Shown here: positions 1 through 8,982 of the stretch, one piece after another | Position numbering within the stretch: position 1 is the stretch's first letter | Layout: each line of letters opens with the position of its first letter | NCBI GenBank assembly: GCA_917880885.1 | Contig: OU862934.1 | Location: forward strand, 35,076,734 to 35,140,733 | DNA: 64,000 bases | Reading direction: 5' to 3' | DNA from: Limnephilus marmoratus | Lineage: Eukaryota > Arthropoda > Insecta > Trichoptera > Limnephilidae | The notes under the pieces: model-generated | What the model was told of the DNA's origin: nothing | Database searches by the model: none | Seen by the model: the letters and a program-made list of their open reading frames with translations, nothing else | Translations under genes and position numbers: made by a program

Positions 1-46
1 AAAAGTTTTCTTTGCAGAATGCAATTCATATAATAATTAAAATCAA

Positions 47-330
47 TATACTGAATATGAAACACTATGTAAGTTTACCTATTATAATATGTTTACGTCC
101 AAACATTGGAATTCTTCGGCCTAATAATTATGCAGAAATAATGTAAAAACTTTACCGTATTACCAATACTGATATCAGGATTAATAAGAAATTTAAAAAA
201 AAACTGTTTATTATATTAAATATGTTACATTATGCAAATTGAAGGGTTAATATTATACTGAATATGAAACACCATGTACGTTTATGTTCAATCCATCGTA
301 ATACGTTTACGTTCAAAATGTTCGATATCT
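47..330. repeat. Direct duplication, period about 207 bp
   Basis: A block starting TATACTGAATATGAAACAC at 47 recurs at 254, followed in both places by a similar stretch ending in a TTTACGTYCAAA motif. The copies have diverged by substitutions and short indels. It lies in the inferred intron or 3' flank of the Harbinger-like transposase, so it may be internal to that transposon. No coding potential is visible. Confidence 0.6.
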
Positions 331-376
331 ACAACTAAATAAAAAGTAGAAATATTCATAAAACTGTTTTATTTAC

Positions 377-865
377 CTGCATATACTCCTTCAAAGCCAT
401 AGATATTGCAGCACAAACTTCAGGTATAAATTTAGCTATAGTAGACCTTCCAACCCTGTGAAATGCTGATAATGTGTACAAAGAATCTCCGACAGCTAGG
501 TATCTCAATGTAATTTCCAATTTTACTTTAGCCGGAATAGCATTCCGCATGTGAGTGTCTCGTTTTTGTATGACGCTTTCAATTTTAGAGAGTAGCTCGT
601 CAAATTTCTGTGGAAGCATTCGTAAATGATTTTTATATCCATTGACATCTTCTTCTCTCATTTCTTCTAACAAATGATTACTTGCTCCAAGGTTTGCTCT
701 TCTCGTGATCCAATTACGAACCCAAATCGATCTTTTCATTTTTTTTTTTTTTTTCGCCAAAAGTTTCTTCAGTAACTGCGTTGCAAGCAATAAGATTACT
801 TTATTGACTTCTGTGCGGAGGGAACTGACTCTATTATGTCCTTGTGACTGTATAACCGCTGACAT
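377..865 (-). CDS. PIF/Harbinger-like transposase (HARBI1 family), first exon, partial
   Basis: This exon encodes the N-terminal part of a PIF/Harbinger DDE nuclease, which cuts DNA to move the transposon. The recognisable family pattern runs IWVRNW, then GASNHLLEEM, then a block near residues 85-165 with MRNAIPAKVKLEITLRYLA, VGRSTIAKFIPEVC and AISMALKEYM. The catalytic DDE residues normally lie further downstream and are not present here. The open frame ends just past a good 5' splice site (CAG|GTAAAT on the minus strand, exon end at 377), so the rest is probably in an exon beyond the window start. A lysine tract near residues 38-42 comes from a run of T on the plus strand and may be expanded or error-prone. 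The first ATG, at 865, was taken as the start; a start inside the frame is also possible. The small gene at 1920-2318 points away from it, an arrangement seen in two-gene Harbinger elements. Confidence 0.72.
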
Positions 866-992
866 CTTGATCCCAAATCAACCGTTTTGTTTACTTTCGT
901 CAAAAGATTCTTAAATTATTAATAATTGCTAATAATTAGGGATAAATATTATCGAGAGTTGGGAACACTGGATGACGTTTATTATTTGACAT

Positions 993-1170
993 GAGCATGC
1001 TCATTAAATAGCATGTGTGTTCGAATGTTGGCTTTGAGCACGCTCATTCACGAGAAAGCTCAAACCAAGCCTGCTCTTATTGAGCAAATGTGTACAGTTG
1101 ACTATTTTTGACAGGAGCGTACTCATTAATGAGCATGCTCATAAGCCGGATTCTGTGAGCATGTGTGTCA
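993..1170. repeat. Cluster of GAGCATGCTC palindromes
   Basis: Palindromic words of the form GAGCRYGCTCATT occur at 993-1007, 1036-1048 and 1114-1142, where two lie side by side around ATTAAT. Related half sites (TGCTCTTATTGAGCA and GAGCATGTGTGT) lie between and after them. Several are followed by a TGTGTRT word. Clustered palindromes near the promoters of a transposon are plausible sites for a transposon-encoded DNA-binding protein, but this is inferred from position only. Confidence 0.5.
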
Positions 1171-1737
1171 GTACCTTAAAGTTACACACGAAACGAAAAT
1201 AAATTTAAGCACTTGTAGCTATACATTGAAATCAACGTACATGAAATTAACTTCCCTTCATACTTTATTCAGGCTTAGGACTGACTGCATTAAGTGTTTT
1301 TTATGATTAATTAGTGTTTACTATAATTTTAAATGCATTATTTTTCGCCACCCCAAATGCAAAAAGTTTCCTTTTATAGTAATTAAAGTGAATCTAAAGG
1401 TGTTTTTTTAAAAATTATTCGTAATAAGCGTTGACAGTAAGATCGAAAATTTACCGAAAGTACTCAAAATTATACACAAGTACAACGACGAACTAAAACA
1501 AACTGAATTATTTTACTTTAAATTCAAAAAATGGTGGCTCGTTTCCCAGAAACGGAACCCACTCCCGCTTACTCGAAAATGTTCGATTCAAAATCTCGCA
1601 CGCTCGGCCGGCCGGCAAACGCAACTATGCGAAACGCGAAACGCGGCGAAACTACTCTGTACTCAATTACTCACATCACACCCAACACAGAAATAACGGA
1701 AATAACGCATTTACAAAAATAACTACTTGTGATTTTA

Positions 1738-1793
1738 GCGAGACTAGTTATTTCCGTTACATGCCGCGTAACTAGTTATTGTAACTAGTCTCG
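1738..1793. repeat. Inverted repeat built on TAACTAGTTA
   Basis: CGAGACTAGTTA at 1738 pairs exactly with TAACTAGTCTCG ending at 1793, and a further palindromic TAACTAGTTA lies in the loop. The segment could form a cruciform or serve as a binding site. No terminal inverted repeat partner was found elsewhere in the window. Confidence 0.55.
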
Positions 1794-1919
1794 TTAAATA
1801 ACGCTCACGCCTACTGACTAGAAGAACTGTCAAAATATCTACCTATGATCTACCTGCATTTCGTTTACCGTCGTCGATAAACTTTAAATTCGTCGACGTT
1901 CAACAACAAATATTTCGGA

Positions 1920-2318
1920 ATGCCTGTAATCAAAAGAAAGATTCCACTAGTGACAGGTAACAAACATTTACGAACTAAAATAATTATTTGTATAGCTTTC
2001 GCTTATTTGAATTTAATATTGTTTTACATTGTGGAATCTTTGTAACGTCAAAACAATGCGTCTATAAACATTTCATTGTTTGCAGATTCAAAAAAGTCTG
2101 CAGTTACTTCGGCCACATTGAGAAAAAATCTCAGCTCCATGACTGTGAGGAAGATGGAGTACTTTGTCGAGAGTCTCGAGGTCATGAAAAGAAAGGAAGC
2201 ACGAGAAGTTGAGCTTCACCAGTTGCACCTGCGGAAGGCCCTTGCTGAGCGCCTGGCTGCGGAAGCTCAACAGGAGTTGGCAGAGCTACTCCTCAAGAAA
2301 GAAAAACAAAAAAAATAA
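1920..2318 (+). CDS. Small two-exon gene beside the Harbinger transposase
   Basis: Exon 1 is 1920-1956 and exon 2 is 2086-2318, giving 89 residues. The inferred intron (1957-2085) starts GTAACA and ends TTGCAG, and joining the exons keeps one frame from the ATG at 1920. The product has no membrane segment. From about residue 30 it is rich in Glu, Lys, Leu and Ala, with heptad-like spacing (KMEYFVESLEVMKRKEA and AERLAAEAQQELAELLLKK), so a coiled coil is likely. PIF/Harbinger elements usually carry a second gene for a DNA-binding partner that brings the transposase to the element ends. The divergent position fits that role, but I see no clear MADF or Myb domain, so upstream exons may be missing. 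Without the intron model, the visible frame is the exon 2 segment alone. Confidence 0.5.
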
Positions 2319-2629
2319 TATTATCCTTCCTATCAGCTGTTTTTATTATTAAAGTGGTGTTTACTAAGCTATTGTTTTATTATTACTTGAATAGATGTAT
2401 TCAAATGTACATGATATTATGTAAATGGATTACCACAATACACAAAGCATCTATATTTCTACACTTGTGCTTACTGCTATACTTGTGGGGGTTATTATTT
2501 TAATTACTTGACTGTCACTAGCTCAAGGTTGTTTAGATGTAACCTAAGAAGGATAAGATGTGTATGAACCATTGACGGGGTATACTTAGTCGAAGGTATG
2601 AACATATCAGCGTTGAGCGTTGTAGTCTA
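2319..2629. other. AT-rich stretch without recognised feature
   Basis: This contains the probable 3' end of the preceding gene (ATTAAA-like signal near 2350) and then unassigned AT-rich sequence up to the 5'-truncated LINE-beta. No element end or coding similarity was seen. Confidence 0.4.
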
Positions 2630-4703
2630 AAACCTCTTACCAGACCTGACGGCTCTAGCAAATACCGCTGCCGAAAAGGCTAACTTATTAGGCAAAATGT
2701 TTGTGGAAAACACGACCCTTGATGATCAAGGTGCTACCCCGCCATTGGTTCCTCATTGCGGTTTTCAAATGAAAAAGCTGAGAATCCGGCATCGGGATGT
2801 ACTCCAAGTCTTACGAGGGCTTGATATTAGTAAAGCTAGTGGGCCTGACGGAATACTGGCCCAGGAGGTATTGCAGAGCTGCGCTGCAGAAATAGCTCCA
2901 ATTTTGACAAAGCTTTTCAAAACATCCCTGAAGTCTTGCTCTGTGCCCTCTGGTTGGAAAAAAGCGATCATTCACCCTATTCCAAAGAAGGGGGACCACT
3001 CCAACCCAGCCAACTACCGGTAACTTACCGACGACATCAGTTCTGTCTAAGGTGATGGAATGCGTGATCAACGACAAACTGCTCACATACCTCGAAAAGA
3101 ACAAAATTATTAACCACCGTCAATACGGATTCCGGCGGAACCGCTCGTGCGGTGATCTTCTCGCGTATGTGAGGCATGTTTGGGGGCGGTGCCTGGAACG
3201 ATTCGGTGAGACCCAAACGGTTGCACTGGATATTTCCTAGGCCTTTGACCGGGTTTGGGGCCGTTCAAGTATTACGTAATGCACTTGGGGGGGGGGTCTT
3301 GTGAAACGTTACTGTGCGTTACGAGGGGGGGGTTCAAACAACGCGTTACGTAACATGTTTTTCCTTATTTAGATAAAAAAAACTAGGGAATTAAAATCTT
3401 GCAAATTGGCAATACTTTTCGTTCCTCAAAATCTCTTGTTTTATTTATTACCGCAAACGCGATTAAAACAAGAAAAAAGGTATTTAAGCGACTTTCCAGT
3501 ACTTTTCGCAACTTAATTGTGACTTTCAGGTAAAAATTGTCACTTGGGCGTTACGTAACGTTTAAGGGGGGGGGGGGTGGTACGGAAAAACATTACTGCG
3601 CGTTACATGGGGAGGGGGAGGGGGGGTTAAAAATCTTCAAAAATTGCGTTACGTAATACTTGAACGCCCCCTTTGGCACCGAGGGCTTGTCAACAAACTG
3701 CCTTCTTATGAACTTCCCGCATCATTGTGTATGTGGGTTGCCGACTTTTTGAGGGAGAGGTCGATTCAGGCGGTTGCTGACGGTTTCACCTCTTCCTCGC
3801 ATTCGATAAATACTGGCATCCCACAGGTATCGGTTCTGTCACCGACTTTGTTTCTGTTGCACATCAATGACCTCTCGTCATGTGCACCGATTCATTGGTA
3901 CGCGGATGACAGTACAGTTCATGATAGCTTTTTGTTTGACAAGCCCCCAAAGGACACAAAAACTCCAATAGCTCGGAGGGCTTTGAAGCAAAGAATGGAC
4001 GGTTACCTTGAGAGTGTTTTCTCTTGGGGTAAGAATAACCTCGTCGAATTTAATGTTTCATATACCCAATCATGTTTGATAACGTCTAAAAGGGATTGAA
4101 ATGAAAATCTAATCTCCGGCCAGCTCAGGTACGGGGGCTCCATCGAAGCCAGAGTTAAGTTAGCCTCTCAGAAACTGGGCATACTGTGCAGGGCCCGCAG
4201 ATACTTTAATAGTTGAATAGTTTTAATTTACACAACTGCTAACCCTGTACAAATCGCAAGTGCGCCCCACGGTTGAATTTGGCAGCCACCTCTGGTCTGA
4301 AGCTCCAAAATACCAAAAAAAACCCTTGATTCTGTGCAGAAACGGGCGGTCCATTTGATAGATTCTCCCATCTTAACAGTCGGATTGCAATCTTTAGAGC
4401 ACAGGTGGGGTGGTGGGAATAGGTCAGGTGGGAATGCTGTCCTTGTTCTACCAGTATTACAATGGAAGATGCTCCGAGGAACTAGCGTCATTGAACCCCT
4501 CGGCACCGGTACATAGTCGGGAAACACGCCAAACACGCGCCCAACACTTGAACACGGTTGACATTAGTCACATGAGAACGGGTCGTTTCTATGACTCGTT
4601 CTTGAGTTCAACGGCTCGGCTGTTGAATGATTTGCTGGCCTCTGTGTTTCCTCCCTCCTTCCTTTCCTCAAAAAGACCCTCCACACAGCTTCTTCAAAGA
4701 TGA
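2630..4703 (+). pseudogene. LINE-beta reverse transcriptase, 5'-truncated and broken
   Basis: This is a decayed non-LTR retrotransposon polymerase that would copy element RNA at a nicked target. No endonuclease part remains; it starts in the thumb-side leader (AAEKANLLGKMFVE). Visible RT blocks are SKASGPDGI, KKGDHSNPANYR, YGFRRNRSCGDLL, then AFDRVW, GIPQVSVLSPTLFLLHINDL (usual PQGS reads PQVS) and YADDS. The C-terminal part near 4240-4700 has EFGSHLWS, QKRAVHLIDSP, LQSLEH and YYNGRCSEEL. The frame is broken by a frameshift near 3022, by TAG at 3238 just before the AFD motif, by a 413-bp DNA insertion, by a stop at 4097, and by more shifts after 4200. The clade is in the CR1/Jockey group, possibly Daphne-like, and needs a tree to settle. 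The copy is clearly dead. Confidence 0.85.
3259..3671. mobile_element. 413-bp TIR element inserted in the LINE RT domain
   Basis: The ends are inverted repeats: CCGTTCAAGTATTACGTAA on the left and TTACGTAATACTTGAACGC on the right. TTTGG flanks both sides (3254-3258 and 3672-3676), a 5-bp TSD. Removing the element and one TSD rejoins the RT reading frame across the AFDRVW motif, so the boundary is secure. G-runs (GGGGGGGG) lie inside both ends, and GCGTTACGTAAC recurs internally. It has no ORF and is a MITE of unassigned superfamily. Confidence 0.85.
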
Positions 4704-4768
4704 AATAGGCTCTGAGGGAAATTATTTTCCTCAGGGCCTCCTGTGTGGAGTTAATGTAAAAAAAAAGA
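4704..4768 (+). other. LINE-beta 3' tail with hairpin
   Basis: After the LINE stop comes a tail containing CTGAGGGAAATTATTTTCCTCAG, an almost perfect palindrome, then GCCTCCTGTGTGGAGTTAATGT and an A-run. The same tail ends SINE-B and the other LINE-beta copies in this window. In LINEs such tails are the part of the RNA recognised by the reverse transcriptase. Confidence 0.8.
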
Positions 4769-4878
4769 CCTTTCTATTTTATGTGGGAATATTTTAATTA
4801 CCTGACCTTCATTAGCTTGGAATTCTTTAGTAAATAGTCAGCATTTAATGAATAGTGATATTTGTGCTGGGTGTAGAC

Positions 4879-5303
4879 CAGCGGTCGTCACACTTTTCTG
4901 GCCAAGGGCCACGTAGTACAATGTGAGGTATCACCGCGGGCCGCAGAATTGGCGGCGAGGGGTGGGGGTGATAATAATAATAATACTTGGATGATTTATA
5001 TAGCGCCGTCTTTGTGAAAAATCACCTCAAGGGCGATGTTGTACTTTTTTGTTTAGCAAGTTAAAAGAGCAATTCTTTTGTGTTTAAGTACCAGGTTGCT
5101 ACCTCCTTCCTTCTTGTTTTCATGATATAGTATCAATTCTCAGGTCACTCAGCCGGGTGTCCGGCGAACCCCTTACCCCGCCTCCAACTGTTAACAATTG
5201 CCATTTTTTAATGTTTTTGTAGGAAAAAAAAAACATCATAAATGTCACCGGAGACCAAAATTTAATTAACATTTTTTACTCCAAATAATGTGAGGAATCA
5301 CTG
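4879..5303. mobile_element. hAT-like MITE (about 425 bp)
   Basis: The left end CAGCGGTCGTCACACTTTTC resembles the reverse complement of the right end, CAGTGATTCCTCACATTATT. CAG.GG followed by an ATCAC/GTCAC-type block is typical of hAT termini. The flanks (GTGTAGAC and GTTAAAGT) do not give a convincing 8-bp TSD, so the copy is old or a boundary is off. It holds no ORF. An internal TTATATAGCGCCGTCTTTGTG block recurs in diverged form inside the hAT element at 62379-63476. Confidence 0.5.
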
Positions 5304-5869
5304 GTTAAAGTAAATCAAGTACGTCCCTTAACACCCTGTATAATAAAAAATAAAATTATGTAGATCTGTAATGGAATCTTTCAGTTCAATTTTCAACCAC
5401 TTCCCGAAATATGTGAATTTTCGCACACATGATAAAAATGATTTTGTATTTATTCATTTTTCTAAATAAAAAGCATGTTTATATTAGGTTTTTCGATGCC
5501 TGTTTCACTAGGATATAGATACCTGTGCCGAGACTGGCGGATCACAATACACACAATAACAAAAATTAACCAATATTAAAGTTTACTTTACTTTATTAGT
5601 ACGTGATAAGCATGTTTTTTTTTACTTTTTTAGACCATATTTTTTTACCTGCCAATGCCTTCACTGTGCCATCTCAATGCTATCTAATTTTTTGTGGATC
5701 TTCTACTGCCCCGCTGAAAGTCTCAAACGTCCACAAGGGAACCACGTTAAGAACCTGTGAGCGTTTATAATCGACTTAGGATGTGGCCAAAAACCAGCTG
5801 AGCGTTTTAAAATCAAATGTCAATCAACGTTTTAAATACATAAGGTACACAAAATATTTGAAAAAAATG
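5304..5869. other. Unassigned AT-rich region with a LINE-tail-like block
   Basis: The only familiar piece is around 5485-5560, ATGCCTGTTTCACTAGGATATAGATACCTGTG. It matches the 3' tail of LINE-gamma in reverse orientation (compare 26770-26820, and 61690-61730 on the plus strand). The rest shows no coding or repeat signature. Confidence 0.45.
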
Positions 5870-6180
5870 CTGGAATTGTCGCGGGTTCAAATCAACGCGT
5901 TCGCAGACAAATTTTATTTGATTGATTTGTATCATCACAATTCAATTGTAAGAAAAAAGTATAAGCCATATTTGCGGCATTTTGCAGGAAGATACTCTCA
6001 ATATCGCCCTGGTGTAAGACTACCATTCAGAATTGAAACGTTGCTTGAAATGGCTTTAGTCGTGTTTGGTGACTAGATTTGAATAGCTAGGTACTTTCTT
6101 ACCTTCCTCATCTCCTTCTCCCCACACATCTTCAGTCTCAACAAGCCCCAATTCGGTAGTCTCATAACGTATCCTATTTT
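5870..6180 (+). mobile_element. SINE-A copy, 5'-truncated
   Basis: This copy begins close to the B box (CGCGGGTTCAAATC) of a tRNA-like head and then follows the SINE-A body: TTTTATTTGATT, GCGGCATTTTGCAGG, the block TATCGCCCTGGTGTAAGACTACCATTCAG, and the CCTTCCTC-rich tail with CCCCAATT. The A-box part is missing. SINEs code for no protein and depend on a LINE for copying. A chance open frame of 97 codons crosses it and is not a gene. Confidence 0.75.
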
Positions 6181-6184
6181 TAAA

Positions 6185-6305
6185 CTCTCAGTAGCGCCCT
6201 GGTGTAAGACTACCATTCAGAGTGGAAACGTTGCTTGAAATGGCTTTAGTCGTGTTTGGTGACTAGATTTGAATAGCTAAGTACTTTTCCACCTTCCTCT
6301 TCCCC
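6185..6305 (+). repeat. Partial second copy of the SINE-A body
   Basis: The block AGCGCCCTGGTGTAAGACTACCATTCAG through the pyrimidine-rich CCACCTTCCTCTTCCCC repeats the body seen at 6005-6120 with a few changes. It is probably a local tandem duplication of the SINE rather than an independent insertion. It abuts the truncated start of the following LINE. Confidence 0.65.
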
Positions 6306-6307
6306 AT

Positions 6308-7254
6308 CTCAAATTAACAAATTAGATGTAAAATAAAGTCCGGGTCCTGACAAAATACCACCAATTCTATTGAAACGCTGTATACATGCCTTGTCGTATC
6401 CCCTCTATTTTATTTTTAATATGTCATTGTCAACGGGATATTTTCCAATTGCATGGAAAAATAGTTACATCACACCCATATTTAAAAAAAGTGACAAATG
6501 CGATATACCCAACTATAGACCTGTGTGTATACAGTCAACTATTCCAAAACTGTTTGAAAAAATTATTTTGGATAAAATTATTTTTAAATTAAATGGGATT
6601 ATAACAAGGTTTCAACACGGTTTCATGAAGAATAGATCAACTCTGACAAATCTACTGATATATGAAAACTTTATAGCGAATGCCTTTGCAGATAAATGTC
6701 AAGTAGATTCGATATATACTGACTTCAGCAAGGCGTTCGATAAAGTTTGTCATAAAATATTAATAAATAAATTAAGGAGTATGGGTATAACCGGGAACTT
6801 TCTTAAATGGGTAGAGAGTTATTTAACAAATAGGCAACTTGTAAAGTTAAATGACGTAATATCGGATGCCTTTTCTGCCACTAGTGGTGTGCCACAGGGC
6901 TCCCATTTAGGACCAATACTGTTTATTTTATTTATTAATGACATTGTAGACGTTTTTTCCGATGTTGATATCCTGTTATTTGCTGATGATTTAAAATTAT
7001 ATAAAAAAATTAAAAATATTTCTGATTGCATAATTTTACAAAAAAATTTAATCAACTTGTTTAATTGGTGTATATGCAATAAACAGGCACTTAACATTAG
7101 TAAATGTCAAATAATAGGATTTTATAAAATAAAGAAACCGACCATTTATGAATACAATCTTGACAAAATTATATTAAACTCAGTAGAAACAATAAATGAT
7201 CTAGGTATTATTTTTAACTCAAAACTTACATTTATTAGCCATATAAATAATATT
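6308..7254 (+). pseudogene. LINE-alpha copy 1, RT core (left part)
   Basis: This is the reverse transcriptase core of a 5'-truncated non-LTR retrotransposon. Visible blocks are SPGPDKIPP near 6340, FKKSDKCDIPNYRP, HGFMKNRSTLTNLL, IYTDFSKAFDKVCH, TSGVPQGSHLGPILFILFIND and LLFADDLKLY, followed by NDLGIIFNSKLTFISHIN. The endonuclease and ORF1 are absent, as usual for truncated insertions. The frame is open from about 6337 to the point where another LINE of the same family has inserted on the other strand (7255). The missing C-terminal part resumes at 8046. With the intact copy at 45404-48193 as a guide, the break falls just after the SHIN motif. Confidence 0.88.
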
Positions 7255-8045
7255 ATTCAATTCAATTCTTTATTAATTTTAAAACATTACAAAATAAAAA
7301 ATTTCAATGCGTTTTAAAAGAGTATTAATATAAAATTTAAACAGGTTTAAGTAATTTATATTTCAATGAAGCACAATCACACTAACAACAACAAAGCTTT
7401 TGTCTGAATTGTGCTTCATTGATATTAAACATATCGATATCCGAAGTGATTCTATTTAACAACAAGATTGCTCTCCCTACTGGCATAACCATTGGCAAGT
7501 TAGTTCTGCAAGCCGGGAGATAAAACAGTCTATGCTGTCGATGACGGAGATAACCATCGGGAACATAGAAACTAATGCTTTCCATGATAGCCGAGTTTTC
7601 CAACCTTCCACGAATCAGTCTGAAGAAATGTGTTACAATGAGCACATCCCTTCTGACCCGTAGAAGGTTCACACCGAGCATGCCCAAGAGAAAGTGGGTA
7701 GGGTAGAGCGCCGGATAGTAGCCATACTTCCTCAGATAAAGAAATCTCAGAAATTTCTTCTGAACCCTCTCCAACATGAGGGAATACTTGGTGTGGGCTC
7801 CAAACCACCGACCCACTCTCAAGCCTACTCCTGACCAAAGCATTGTGTAGTACTGTGAGAACCCGGGTGTCTCTGAAGTTTCTCGCAGTGCGTAGGACGA
7901 AACCCAACATTATCAGTGAAGTACTACACGTCATTATGATATGAGCATGAAAAGTTAACCTACTATCAAACAAAATACCAAGATTTTTCATAGTGGAGAC
8001 ACGTTTTAAATTTAGAGCCCTCATAGTATACCGGTAAAACCAGGT
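7255..8045 (-). pseudogene. LINE-alpha copy 2, antisense insertion in copy 1
   Basis: On the minus strand this reads TMKNLGILFDSRLTFHAH, LGFVLRTARNF, LHNALVRSRLESGSVVWSPH, then after a one-base shift LERVQKKFLRFLYLRKYGYYPALYP and the remaining C-terminus to 7382. That is the 3' quarter of the ORF2 protein, so it is a 5'-truncated copy. Its 3' UTR runs to 7255 and ends in a GAATT-like repeat tail (ATTCAATTCAATT on the plus strand), as expected for a target-primed insertion. The UTR holds a hairpin, TCAATGAAGCACAAT against ATTGTGCTTCATTGA (7362-7420). The insertion splits LINE-alpha copy 1. Protein divergence from copy 1 is large, so these are separate subfamilies. Confidence 0.83.
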
Positions 8046-8872
8046 ATGACAAGCTCTAGTGAAAGAAAGAATGAAACATTTATATTTATTAATAGAGCAA
8101 TGAAGATTTTAGGATTTATTATTAGAATAACCAAACAAATTTGTAACATTGATACTATTCGCATTTTATACATAACGCTAGTGAGAAGCATTTTAGAATA
8201 TAATCCTACGATTTGGGCTCCACATTACAATATCCATGTTCAAGCGATTGAAAAAGTCCAGCATAGATTCCTTAGGTATATTAATTTTAAATTAGGTATT
8301 CCAAGAGAATCCGTGGACTATAATTTGTTATTAAACTGGACTAATCTCGTAAATTTATCAGATCGTAGAAAAATCTGTGATCTATTAATATTATATAAAA
8401 TAATTCACTCGGTCCTGGATACCCCTGATTTAATAGAACTAATACGATTTCATTGCCCTGGTCGCGCTAACAATAGACTGACTCTACCGTTCTACTATAA
8501 TAATACACATACATTATCACATTATTACTCACCAATCAGTCGATTACACATTTTGGGAAATGAATATGCTAACATCGGCGACATTTATTTCTTAAAATTA
8601 GCGCAATATAAACATGCACTCAAAAATTATTTTTCCATAATGTAACTTTATATACGCAATATGGACATGTTGAAATGAAATTTCTCATTGTTCTTTTTTG
8701 TTGTGATACATAAAATAATTGAATGTTATTTTTAAGTTTAAAACTACTATTATGTAATATTATTTTTCTTACTTTTGTACTCTATTATATGTTTATTTAT
8801 AAAAGGCAGTATAGCCGTTTATGTATTTAAAATAAAATAAAAAATAAAATAAAATAAAAAAAATCTCCTTCT
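8046..8872 (+). pseudogene. LINE-alpha copy 1, C-terminal part and 3' UTR
   Basis: This is the continuation of the copy broken at 7255. It reads FINRAMKILGFIIRITKQI, LVRSILEYNPTIWAPHYN, IEKVQHRFLRYINFKLGIP and SDRRKICDLLILYKIIH, ending at 8644. These match the last 230 or so residues of the intact LINE-alpha ORF2. The 3' UTR ends with a GTATAGCCGTTTATGTATTTAAAATA tail, then AAAATA repeats to about 8865, the same style of end as at 32310-32344 and 48340-48384. Nothing downstream of the RT core, such as an RNase H domain, is visible. Confidence 0.83.
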
Positions 8873-8982
8873 CCTCCCCACATACTTGTGGGGTATTCAC
8901 ACAAAAAAGAAAGGTAAAGTAATTTGTAATACCTACTTTGAATTGTGCATTTATACTTAAAACTAAATGTATGTGTACCATT

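Larger units (their letters stand above)
866..1919. other. Spacer between two divergent Harbinger-type genes
   Basis: About 1 kb separates the two divergent coding segments. It holds a cluster of GAGCATGCTC-like palindromes (993-1142) and a perfect inverted repeat at 1738-1793. A 63-codon open frame at 1531-1722 has no recognisable similarity and is taken as chance. A bidirectional promoter is expected here by position, but no TATA box or initiator stands out. Confidence 0.45.

Noticed and set aside
705..914. Plus-strand frame with a poly-Phe run
   Set aside because: It is the antisense of the transposase exon; the Phe run is the complement of the Lys tract.
1531..1722. 63-codon plus-strand open frame in the Harbinger spacer
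   Set aside because: No recognisable similarity and it lies in a spacer with repeats; its length is within chance.
5783..6076. 97-codon frame over the SINE-A
   Set aside because: It coincides with a SINE body that repeats elsewhere without a conserved frame.
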